A stretch of DNA of 36,098 bases from positions 1 to 36,098 of the forward strand of contig CALZEQ010000032.1 of the NCBI GenBank assembly GCA_945641355.1, given 5' to 3'. This document shows positions 8,314 through 16,293 of the stretch, piece by piece (position 1 is the first letter of the stretch; every line of letters begins with the position of its first letter). A program made the translations under genes and the position numbers. This DNA comes from an uncultured Mediterranea sp. (GTDB lineage: Bacteria > Bacteroidota > Bacteroidia > Bacteroidales > Bacteroidaceae). Under the pieces are notes generated by a model that searched no databases, was not told the origin of the DNA, and was given only the letters and a program-made list of their open reading frames with translations.

Positions 8314-9238
8314 AAAGAGAAACATTGTTCCGTATGCCGTCACCCTTCCGTGACGAGTTCCGAATAGAAGGCTTCCGCTTCGGAAGCGGCGTACCCGCGC
8401 TGGCCATCGTAGGTGCCATGCGTGGAGACGAGATACAGCAGCAGTACATCTGCTCACAAATGGTACAGCAGCTGGCCAAGATAGAACGGGAAGGCAACCT
8501 GACGGCCGGCAACGAAGTGCTGGTCATCCCCAATGCCAACCCATTCTCCATGAACATAGGTAAACGGTTCTGGGCGATGGACAACACCGACATCAACCGG
8601 ATGTTCCCAGGATATAATCTGGGAGAACCACCCAACGCATTGCAGCGGCCCTATTCGAGAAGATTAAGGTATACAGCCTAGGCATCCAGCTGGCCAGCTT
8701 CTACATCCCCGGCGACTTCATCCCCCATGTGCGCATGATGGAGACGGGCTATCAGCCGGAACGGGAAGCAGCCTACTTCGGACTGCCCTACGTATTTGTG
8801 AAGAAACCGCACCCCTACGACACGACCATCCTGAACTACAACTGGCAGATTTGGGACACGAAGGCCTTCTCGCTGTATGCCGGGAAGAACGATACCATCT
8901 CGGAAACGTGTACTCGGGAAGCGTGCCGCTCCATCCTGAGGTTTATGAACCGGATGGAACTGATACGGCAACCGGTGAAAGCGGGATTCCACTCCACCAT
9001 CATCACCGACGACGACTTGACAAGTGTAAAGGCAGAAAAAGCGGGTGTCTTCTATCGGATGAAAGGAGCCCGGGAGGAGGTGAAAGCGGGAGAGATATTG
9101 GCACAAATACTGGATCCGTACGACGGAAGCTTGCAACAGGAAGTCAAAGCACCGGTAAGCGGAGCGATATTCTTTGCCCACGACAAGCCCCTGACGCTGC
9201 AACACACCCTACTCTACAAAATCATCAAAGAGGAGTAG
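8310..9238 (+). pseudogene. Succinylglutamate desuccinylase/aspartoacylase-like protein, one-base frameshift
   Basis: Two frames make one protein of about 309 residues: 8310-about 8627, then 8630-9238. Frame 1 ends its homology at NRMFPGYNLGE; frame 2 resumes at QRIAAALFEKIKVYSLG. Adding one A after gagaa (8625-8627) would give GETTQRIA, the family-like sequence, so one A seems to be missing. Without it frame 1 ends at 8681. Fold markers include DINRMFPG and a C-terminal lipoyl-like domain (AGVFYRMKGAREEVKAG, LAQILDPYDG). The usual zinc motif HxxE reads R-G-D-E here and the usual DLH reads QLA, so zinc hydrolysis is doubtful even in the repaired protein. It could be a true pseudogene or a sequencing error. 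Confidence 0.8.
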
Positions 9239-9343
9239 GCCGATTAACAGCAAACTCTCCTACTCTGCCCCGTAGCACCTCCCTACAATCTCCGTATCAC
9301 CTCCGTGTATAAGGAACGGGGGCGATGCGGTATCTGCAGGGAG

Positions 9344-9387
9344 CAGGTAGGGCGTTGGTAGGGAGCTGGTAGGGCGCAGGTAAGTAG
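9344..9387. repeat. Four 11-bp tandem repeats
   Basis: Units start at 9344, 9355, 9366 and 9377 with consensus YWGGTAGGGMG; the last unit is degenerate. The array ends just after the stop of the receiver gene on the other strand. Its role is unknown; it could influence 3' ends of either neighbouring transcript. The rest of 9239-9390 holds nothing else that I recognise. Confidence 0.6.
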
Positions 9388-9390
9388 CCG

Positions 9391-9786
9391 TTACCACTGC
9401 AAGCGGGGCAGATAGCGGCTCAGTGTAGTACGCAGAATATTCAGCGTGATGGGCTTGACCAGCACATCGGAGGCACCACACTGCATGGCCCGCTCGCGGT
9501 CGGAGGAGAAGGCATACGCCGTCTGCATGATGATGGGCATATCGGGGGTCTCCTTACGGATGAGGACCGTAGCATCCAGACCGTTCATCAGAGGCATCTT
9601 GATGTCCATGAGGATGGCTTCAATGGATTCTTTCTTTTCGTTAAACAGGCGGACGGCCTCTTCACCGTTCTTTGCCCACACGATATCACACTTCTTGCCG
9701 ATAATGGCTTTGATGAGCTTGAAGTTGCTGTCATCGTCCTCTGCTACCAATATCAAGGGGCGATATTCATTTGTCATATCATTCAT
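9391..9786 (-). CDS. Stand-alone response-regulator receiver protein
   Basis: The 131-residue protein is only a CheY-like receiver domain with no output domain. It has the acidic pocket EDDD (16-19), phospho-acceptor D61 (LMDIKMP), switch T89 (IMQTAYAF) and K111 (VLVKPI). It would be phosphorylated by a histidine kinase encoded elsewhere and pass the signal by protein contact. The start at 9786 is upstream of an alternative Met at codon 4. The gene is alone on its strand, with a -7 box 36 bp upstream. No kinase is nearby, so the input is unknown; closeness to the metal-efflux operon is divergent and does not prove a link. Confidence 0.9.
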   Translation of the reverse strand: MNDMTNEYRPLILVAEDDDSNFKLIKAIIGKKCDIVWAKNGEEAVRLFNEKKESIEAILMDIKMPLMNGLDATVLIRKETPDMPIIMQTAYAFSSDRERAMQCGASDVLVKPITLNILRTTLSRYLPRLQW

Positions 9787-9821
9787 AATTCAGAGATCAT
9801 TTTGTTTTGTTTACGTAGCGG

Positions 9822-9829
9822 CAAAGATA
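9822..9829 (-). promoter_or_regulatory. -7 box of the receiver gene
   Basis: On the minus strand this reads TATCTTTG, a perfect TAnnTTTG box, 36 bp before the start codon. No TTTG is found at the usual -33 distance, so the promoter may be weak or need an activator. Confidence 0.5.
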
Positions 9830-9953
9830 TAAAAAGAGTGGATATAAATGAAAAAATAGGCCTTCGTTTTGCATTTCCCGCGCATATTCGGGGGAAATGG
9901 GGGTGAAAACAGATACTGAAAAGCGATAAATAACGATAAATCGAACAGTATGA

Positions 9954-9985
9954 TTTGCTTTTTCGATGCCGAAAGCTTATTTTTG
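9954..9985 (+). promoter_or_regulatory. Promoter of the metal-efflux operon
   Basis: TTTG (9954-9957), a 20-bp spacer and TATTTTTG (9978-9985) match the Bacteroides consensus fully. The ATG of the first operon gene follows 26 bp later. No obvious inverted-repeat operator overlaps it. Confidence 0.7.
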
Positions 9986-10011
9986 TCCGGTTTTTAATTC
10001 GAGTGGAATCC

Positions 10012-10458
10012 ATGAAGAGAAACAGGTACATCGTCATCCTTCTGTTGTTTGTCAGCATACTCATGCCGATAGTACCCGTCATGCCTCACCACCATCATGC
10101 CGACGGCCATATCTGCCTGAAGAACGACCTGCATGAAGCGGCGTGCGACCAACCTCATCATGCTGCGCATCACGACGGCGAGGCACGTCACTGCTGCTGC
10201 GACACCGGATGCCTGACCACTCACTTTTTCCAACGTACCCCCACCCTTCCCTCGCCGGACGGGCCCTCCGTGACACCGCTGTTGCCATGGATGATGCCCC
10301 TTTATCTGGTGGAACTCTTAATGGGCCAACGGTTGTCTGCACCGGAACAGACCGCCCGACATGCGATCTGCCCCTACCGCGAACGCCTGCATGACACGCC
10401 GATAGCCTGCACCGGTGGGTTGCGGGCTCCTCCTGTTGTTGTTTTGAACATAGCGTGA
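10012..10458 (+). CDS. Small His/Cys-rich secreted or membrane protein, first gene of efflux operon
   Basis: The start is taken at 10012 (MKRNRYIVILLLFV) because it follows the promoter and gives a proper signal or anchor helix; an upstream in-frame start at 9955 lies inside the promoter. The 148-residue protein has one N-terminal hydrophobic helix, then metal-ligand-rich stretches: PHHHHADGH, DQPHHAAHHDGEARH and HCCCDTGC. Proteins like this precede RND efflux genes in Bacteroidetes; I think the Pfam family is DUF6769, but from memory only. A likely role is periplasmic capture or sensing of a soft or transition metal. The stop is 40 bp before the adaptor gene. Confidence 0.8.
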   Translation: MKRNRYIVILLLFVSILMPIVPVMPHHHHADGHICLKNDLHEAACDQPHHAAHHDGEARHCCCDTGCLTTHFFQRTPTLPSPDGPSVTPLLPWMMPLYLVELLMGQRLSAPEQTARHAICPYRERLHDTPIACTGGLRAPPVVVLNIA

Positions 10459-10498
10459 CACGTATTCAAAATCAACAACCAAGGAAACAACAACTATC

Positions 10499-11707
10499 AT
10501 GACATTCAGAACATCTATCTATATAGGTGCCATAGGACTCTTCCTATTCGGCGCCTGCAACGGTCATTCGGCAGAACAACATGCACACGAAACGACCGAA
10601 CACTCCCACGGACATGAGGGACATGACCATGACCACGAAGGGCATGACCACGAACACGAAGGACACAGCCACGGACAGGAAGGAGGTGACGAAATCATCC
10701 TGCCTCCGGCCAAGGCTGAAGCAGCCGGCGTGAAGGTCAGCATCATCGAGGCGGGCACCTTCCATCAGGTCATCCGCTGCAGTGGTCAGGTATTGGCCGC
10801 CCAAGGAGACGAAAGCATGGCCGTTGCCCCTGTGGCCGGTGTGGTATCTTTACAAAGAAATGTAATCGAAGGGATGAATGTGAGCAAGGGGAGCGTGCTG
10901 CTGACCCTCTCCTCGCAAAACATTGCTGATGGAGACCCCGTACAGAAGGCACGGGTGGCCTACGAGACCGCCCAAAAGGAGTACGAACGCATGAAGCCGC
11001 TATTAGAGAGCCGCATCGTATCACAAAAGGCGTTTGCAGAGGTGAAACAGACCTATGAGAACGCCCGCATCAGCTACGAGGCTGTGGCCAAGCACCACTC
11101 GGAACGCGGACAGTCGGTCGTATCACCCATCGGAGGCTACGTCAAGAACCTGCTGGTCAAAGAGGGCGACTATGTGACGGTGGGGCAGCCGCTGGTCAGC
11201 ATCACACAGAACAGACGCCTCTTCCTGCGTGCCGACGTCTCCGAAAGATACTACGGAGCCTTGCGTACCATCGGATCCGCCCACTTCCGTACCCCCTATG
11301 ACGAGCAGGTATATGCGCTGGACGAGCTGAACGGCCGTCTGCTCTCCTACGGCAAGTCGTCGGACGGCAACGGCTACTACGTGCCTGTCACCTTTGAGTT
11401 TGACAACAAGGGAGATATCCTCCCCGGCTCTTTTGTCGAAATCTTCTTGCTCTCCACCCCCATGGAACAGGTGATATCCGTCCCCCGCACTGCACTGACC
11501 GAGGAGCAAGGCAGCTTCTTTGTCTATCTGCAGTTGGATGAAGAGGGATACAAGAAGCAACGAGTCACTCTGGGAGCCGACGACGGCCAGCGGGTACAAA
11601 TCTGCTCGGGCCTCCACGCCGGCGACCGCGTGGTAACTCAAGGAGCCTATCAAGTGAAGCTGGCCTCGGCCACCAACGTGCTGCCTGCACACAGTCATGA
11701 GCACTAA
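10499..11707 (+). CDS. RND efflux periplasmic adaptor (CusB/CzcB type) with His-rich N terminus
   Basis: The 402-residue membrane-fusion protein links the RND pump to the outer-membrane channel. It has a lipoprotein signal (C20 in LFLFGAC). Residues about 27-62 are a run of His, Glu, Gly and Asp (repeats of HDHEGHDHEHEGH type), and the C terminus ends AHSHEH. In between are the usual parts: a lipoyl/barrel-sandwich half (VAPVAGVVSLQRNVIEGMNV), an alpha-hairpin (about 140-205), the second lipoyl half (VVSPIGGYVKNLLVKEGDYV), a beta-barrel and a membrane-proximal domain. The His stretch implies direct binding of Zn, Co, Ni or Cu. The pump gene starts 22 bp downstream. Confidence 0.92.
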   Translation: MTFRTSIYIGAIGLFLFGACNGHSAEQHAHETTEHSHGHEGHDHDHEGHDHEHEGHSHGQEGGDEIILPPAKAEAAGVKVSIIEAGTFHQVIRCSGQVLAAQGDESMAVAPVAGVVSLQRNVIEGMNVSKGSVLLTLSSQNIADGDPVQKARVAYETAQKEYERMKPLLESRIVSQKAFAEVKQTYENARISYEAVAKHHSERGQSVVSPIGGYVKNLLVKEGDYVTVGQPLVSITQNRRLFLRADVSERYYGALRTIGSAHFRTPYDEQVYALDELNGRLLSYGKSSDGNGYYVPVTFEFDNKGDILPGSFVEIFLLSTPMEQVISVPRTALTEEQGSFFVYLQLDEEGYKKQRVTLGADDGQRVQICSGLHAGDRVVTQGAYQVKLASATNVLPAHSHEH

Positions 11708-11728
11708 TGAAGGAGGAGGCAAGGAATC

Positions 11729-14700
11729 ATGCTGAACAAGATTATACACTTTTCATTGCACAACCGCATCCTGGTGCTGGTGGCATCGGTGCTGTTGCTG
11801 ATAGGGGGAACCTATACGGCCTTGCATACCGAAGTCGATGTGTTTCCCGATCTGAACGCCCCTACGGTAGTGATTATGACCGAAGCCAACGGCATGGCTG
11901 CCGAAGAGGTGGAACAGTTGGTCACCTTCCCGGTAGAGACCGCCGTCAACGGAGCTACCGGTGTGCGCCGGGTACGCTCCTCCTCCACCAACGGATTTTC
12001 CGTTGTATGGGTGGAGTTTGATTGGGGCACGGAAATATATCGAGCCCGACAAATCGTCAGCGAGAAGCTGGCCGTGGTGAGCGAATCGCTGCCATCCAAT
12101 GTAGGGAGACCCACGTTGGGTCCCCAGTCATCCATTCTGGGCGAGATGCTGATTATCGGACTGACGGCCGACTCTACCTCGATGCTGGATCTGCGTACGA
12201 TAGCCGACTGGACTATCCGCCCACGCCTGCTCTCGACAGGTGGTGTGGCGCAGGTAGCCGTACTGGGAGGTGACATCCAGGAGTATCAGATTGTGCTGGA
12301 TCCCGAACGGATGCGCCACTACGGACTCTCGCTGGACGAAGTGATGAGCGCTACCCGCAACATGAACCTCAATGCCAACGGAGGTGTGCTCTACGAGTAT
12401 GGCAACGAATACATTGTGCGCGGTATGCTGGCCACCGACCGCACGGATGAGATAGGCAAGGCGGTGGTCAAACGGCAAGAGGGCGGTTCCTATCCCATTC
12501 TGTTGGAGGACATTGCCCACATCCGGCGGGGCGGAAAGACACCCAAACTGGGTACCGCCTCCGAACGGGGCCGGCAAGCCGTGCTGATGACCGTCACCAA
12601 ACAGCCCTCTACCAGCACGTTGGAACTGACCGAAAAGTTGGAGAACGCACTGAAAGAGCTACAGAAGAACCTGCCCGCCGATGTACATGTGTCAACAGAC
12701 ATCTTCCGCCAGAGCCGCTTCATCGAGAGTTCCATAGGCAACGTGCAGAAGTCACTGGTAGAAGGCGGTCTCTTCGTGGTCATCGTCCTGTTCCTCTTTC
12801 TGGCCAACGTACGAACCACCGTCATCTCGCTGGTCACGCTGCCGCTCGCACTGATAGCCTCTCTGCTGGCATTGCACTACATGGGATTCACCATCAACAC
12901 CATGAGCCTTGGAGGCATGGCCATTGCCATCGGATCGCTGGTGGATGATGCCATTGTCGACGTAGAGAATGTGTACAAACGGCTGCACGAGAACCGTCTC
13001 CGACCGAAAGAGGAGCAACGGCCCCTACTTGAAGTGGTGTTCAACGCCTCCAAAGAGGTGCGTATGCCCATTCTCAACTCGACCCTCATCATTGTGGTGA
13101 GCTTTGTCCCCCTCTTCTTCTTGAGTGGTATGGAGGGACGTATGCTGGTGCCGCTTGGTATCGCCTTCATCACGGCGCTGGCCGCCTCTACCCTGGTGGC
13201 ACTGACAGTAACGCCTGTGCTCTGTTCGTACCTGCTGAAGAGAGCGTCGGACGGAAAACTGAAAAAAGGAGAGGAAGGCGACTCTGCCATCGCCTATATC
13301 CTGAAACAGTGGTATGCATCGGCACTGACCTTTGTACTGCAGCACAAACGGAGTGTACTGGGAGGCACGGTATTCCTCTTCCTGATAGCATTGGGACTCT
13401 TCTTCACGCTGGGACGTTCCTTCCTGCCCCCCTTCAACGAGGGATCATTCACCATCAACATCTCCTCGCTGCCGGGCATCTCGCTGGAAGAGAGCAACCG
13501 CATGGGACAACGGGCCGAAGAGCTGCTGCTGACCATACCAGAGATTGAGACGGTGGCCCGCAAGACGGGACGTGCCGAACTGGACGAACATGCACTGGGC
13601 GTGAATGTATCGGAGTTAGAGGCTCCCTTTACCCTAAGCAAACACTCGCGCAAAGAACTGGTAGCCGAGGTTCGCGAGAAGCTGGGCACCATCGTAGGAG
13701 CCAACGTAGAGATAGGCCAACCCATCAGTCACCGCATTGACGCGATGCTGAGCGGAACGAAAGCCAATATCGCCATCAAGTTATTCGGCGACGACCTGAA
13801 CCGTATGTTCACCTTGGGGAACGACATCAAGAAGGCCATCCAAGAGATACCGGGCATTGCCGACCTGAATGTGGAACAGCAGATAGAACGCCCGCAGCTG
13901 ACCATCCATCCGCGACGGGAACTGCTGGCACGCCATGGCATCACGCTGCCTCAATTTGCCGAGTTCGTCAATGTCTGCCTGGCCGGCGAGGTGGTATCGC
14001 AGGTCTACGAACAGGGAAAGAGCTTTGACCTGACAGTTCGTGTGGCGGACGACCTGCGCGATGCGGCCGAGAAGATACGCGACCTGATGATAGACACCGC
14101 CGATGGCGAGAAGATTCCCCTGAGCCAGGTAGCGGAAGTACGCTCCACCATGGGTCCCAACACCATCAGCCGCGAGAACGTGAAGCGCAAGATTGTCATC
14201 TCGGCCAATGTGGCCGACCGTGACCTGCGCAGTGTAGTCAACGACATCCAGGCACGCATTGATGCACAAATCCAGCTGCCCGAGGGATATCACGTAGAGT
14301 ATGGTGGACAATTTGAGAGTGAACAAGCGGCCAGCCGTACCCTGCTGCTCACCTCATTCATGTCCATTGTCGTCATCTTCCTGCTGCTCTACCACGAGTT
14401 CCGTAGCACCAAAGAGAGTGCCATCATCCTGCTCAACCTGCCGCTGGCGCTGATAGGCGGTGTGTTTGCCCTGCTGCTGACTACCGGAGAGGTGAGTATT
14501 CCGGCCATCATCGGATTCATCTCACTCTTCGGTATCGCTACCCGCAACGGCATGCTGCTCATCAGCCACTACAACTACCTGCAACGCGAGGAGGGATATA
14601 CGGTGTACGACAGTGTGGTACGAGGCTCGCTGGACCGTCTGAACCCGATTCTGATGACCGCACTCTCTTCGGCACTGGCACTGATTCCCTTAGCTTTGGG

Positions 14701-14839
14701 AGGCGACCTGCCGGGCAACGAGATTCAGAGTCCGATGGCAAAAGTCATATTGGGAGGATTGTTGACTTCGACCTGCCTCAACGGCTTCATCATCCCGATT
14801 GTCTACCTGATGATGAAACAACGACCAATCAGTGAATGA
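11729..14839 (+). CDS. Heavy-metal RND efflux permease (CzcA/CusA family)
   Basis: This inner-membrane proton-driven pump has 1036 residues and, as in the family, 12 predicted membrane helices in two repeats (first helix HNRILVLVASVLLLIGG; clusters near residues 340-540 and 860-1030). The proton-relay segment in helix 4 reads AIGSLVDDAIVDVEN with D406 and E413 at the conserved places; it has Ala where Zn/Co/Cd pumps of the CzcA type have Asp (DFG). Compared from memory with E. coli CusA, the methionines that bind Cu(I) are not conserved (ISSLPGIS has Asn before ISS; HRIDAMLSG has a shifted Met). It thus looks like an intermediate metal-RND class; the substrate is open, but divalent cations fit the His-rich partners best. 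Confidence 0.93.
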   Translation: MLNKIIHFSLHNRILVLVASVLLLIGGTYTALHTEVDVFPDLNAPTVVIMTEANGMAAEEVEQLVTFPVETAVNGATGVRRVRSSSTNGFSVVWVEFDWGTEIYRARQIVSEKLAVVSESLPSNVGRPTLGPQSSILGEMLIIGLTADSTSMLDLRTIADWTIRPRLLSTGGVAQVAVLGGDIQEYQIVLDPERMRHYGLSLDEVMSATRNMNLNANGGVLYEYGNEYIVRGMLATDRTDEIGKAVVKRQEGGSYPILLEDIAHIRRGGKTPKLGTASERGRQAVLMTVTKQPSTSTLELTEKLENALKELQKNLPADVHVSTDIFRQSRFIESSIGNVQKSLVEGGLFVVIVLFLFLANVRTTVISLVTLPLALIASLLALHYMGFTINTMSLGGMAIAIGSLVDDAIVDVENVYKRLHENRLRPKEEQRPLLEVVFNASKEVRMPILNSTLIIVVSFVPLFFLSGMEGRMLVPLGIAFITALAASTLVALTVTPVLCSYLLKRASDGKLKKGEEGDSAIAYILKQWYASALTFVLQHKRSVLGGTVFLFLIALGLFFTLGRSFLPPFNEGSFTINISSLPGISLEESNRMGQRAEELLLTIPEIETVARKTGRAELDEHALGVNVSELEAPFTLSKHSRKELVAEVREKLGTIVGANVEIGQPISHRIDAMLSGTKANIAIKLFGDDLNRMFTLGNDIKKAIQEIPGIADLNVEQQIERPQLTIHPRRELLARHGITLPQFAEFVNVCLAGEVVSQVYEQGKSFDLTVRVADDLRDAAEKIRDLMIDTADGEKIPLSQVAEVRSTMGPNTISRENVKRKIVISANVADRDLRSVVNDIQARIDAQIQLPEGYHVEYGGQFESEQAASRTLLLTSFMSIVVIFLLLYHEFRSTKESAIILLNLPLALIGGVFALLLTTGEVSIPAIIGFISLFGIATRNGMLLISHYNYLQREEGYTVYDSVVRGSLDRLNPILMTALSSALALIPLALGGDLPGNEIQSPMAKVILGGLLTSTCLNGFIIPIVYLMMKQRPISE

Positions 14840-14843
14840 AGTA

Positions 14844-14994
14844 AGTGAATTGACCGATTTTGTAGGGGCGGACTATACCTCAATGTAACAATAAAAGTTG
14901 TTTTGAGCGTAGCTAACATTTTCAGCCCCAAACCACACGACAGCGGGCTCAGGACGCAAGATATTGCACCCCTACATTTGTTGACTCGTTCACT
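14844..14994. repeat. Short inverted-repeat element between pump and channel genes
   Basis: The left arm (14844-14868, agtgaa...tgtagggg) is matched on the opposite strand by the right arm (14969-14994, cccctaca...ttcact). The 6-bp and 8-bp ends are perfect and the middles diverged. About 100 bp without an ORF lies between. It looks like a small non-coding mobile element (MITE-like) or a repetitive palindrome inserted into the efflux operon. It fills most of the gap at 14840-15045. Confidence 0.45.
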
Positions 14995-15045
14995 TGTTTA
15001 CTATAAGCAAGTATTAGGCTTGCGAAAAATATATAATGAGCACTA

Positions 15046-16293
15046 ATGAATAAGATTATGATAAATAAACAAACGCTGATAGGATGCACCGTCCTACTGA
15101 TGCTGACCGGTCCTACCCACGCACAGAACAACGGCATCGACGCCATCCTGCAACAGATAGCCGCCAACAACAAAGAACTGAAGGCACAAAACCACCTGAT
15201 CTCCTCACAAAAACTGGAGAACAAGGTAGAGAACAACCTATCCGACCCAACCCTATCCTACTCGCACGTATGGGACTCGACCAACAGCGGCGAGACGGCA
15301 GGCGAACTGATTGTTTCCCAAAGCTTCGAATTCCCCACGCTGTATGGGGTTCGAGGCAGCCGGAACCGACTGAGGAACAATGCACTGGACGCACAATCCG
15401 AGGCTCTGCGCCAAGAGGTGTTGCTACAGGCCAAAGAGCTCTGTCTGGACATCATTCTGCTGCAACGTCGGCAACAGATGCTGGACGAACGGCAGAAAAA
15501 TGCCGAGGAGCTTTCAGTTCTCTATACGCAACGACTGGAAAGCGGAGATGCCAACATCCTGGAGACCAATAAAATCAAGTTGGAACTGCTGAACGTACGT
15601 ACGGAGACCCGACTGAACCTGAACAGCCTGAAGAGCAAACTGAAAGAGCTGCTGGCACTGAACGACAACCAACCGCTGACTGCCGGCCGTCCGCTACCGG
15701 GCGACCCGCTGCCTACCCCGCAGGCATTGGGACTGACCGACTATCCCACTATACCCCTTCCGGCCTCTATCGCTCCGTTGATGGACGAACTGCTATCGTC
15801 AGACCCGGCCTTGCTATCGTTGCAAGGAGAGAGCGATGCTGCCCGCAAACAGATTGTCGCCAGTCGGCAAGGATGGTTGCCACGCCTGGAGTTGGGATAC
15901 AGACGGAATACTGAATCGGGACATCCGCTGAATGGTGTAGTAGTAGGTTTCTCTTTCCCCCTGTTCGAGAACCGAAGCAAGGTAAAGATAGCCAAAGCAC
16001 AAGCTACCAGCATTGACTTCCAGCGGGAGAATGAATGGACGAAGAGGCGTGCCAACCTGTGGCAAGCCTACGAAGAGGCACGTAATCTGCAGACCTCTAT
16101 CGACGAATACAGCACGACCTTTGCCCAACAACAGAATCTGTCGTTGCTGAAACAGGCTCTGACCGGCGGTGAAATCAGTCTGATAGAGTATTTTGTAGAG
16201 GTATCTGTCATCTACCAAAGTCACGATAACCTGCTGGAACTGGAGAACCAGTACCAGAAGGCGATGGCCAGACTCTACAAAAGCAGACTTTAG
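15046..16293 (+). CDS. TolC-family outer-membrane efflux channel (CusC/CzcC type)
   Basis: The 415-residue protein completes the tripartite pump with the adaptor and RND genes upstream. A signal peptide ends near THA-Q (residue 26 or 27), and two OEP repeats follow, rich in long amphipathic helices (IDAILQQIAANNKELKAQNH; later ALTGGEISLIEYFVEVSVIY, typical of CzcC-like channels). No lipobox is used. The start could also be the Met four codons later. It is 206 bp from the pump gene, the gap holding an inverted-repeat element, so expression may depend on read-through. Its stop overlaps by 4 bp the stop of the convergent methyltransferase gene. Confidence 0.92.
   Translation: MNKIMINKQTLIGCTVLLMLTGPTHAQNNGIDAILQQIAANNKELKAQNHLISSQKLENKVENNLSDPTLSYSHVWDSTNSGETAGELIVSQSFEFPTLYGVRGSRNRLRNNALDAQSEALRQEVLLQAKELCLDIILLQRRQQMLDERQKNAEELSVLYTQRLESGDANILETNKIKLELLNVRTETRLNLNSLKSKLKELLALNDNQPLTAGRPLPGDPLPTPQALGLTDYPTIPLPASIAPLMDELLSSDPALLSLQGESDAARKQIVASRQGWLPRLELGYRRNTESGHPLNGVVVGFSFPLFENRSKVKIAKAQATSIDFQRENEWTKRRANLWQAYEEARNLQTSIDEYSTTFAQQQNLSLLKQALTGGEISLIEYFVEVSVIYQSHDNLLELENQYQKAMARLYKSRL

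Noticed and set aside
9955..10011. Upstream start for the His/Cys-rich protein
   Set aside because: It lies within the TTTG-N20-TATTTTTG promoter; the start at 10012 gives a normal hydrophobic N terminus.
11697..15050. Identical 15-mer atgagcactaatgaa at 11697 and 15036, before the pump and the channel genes
   Set aside because: Tempting as a trace of rearrangement, but one shared 15-mer is roughly what chance gives in 36 kb.
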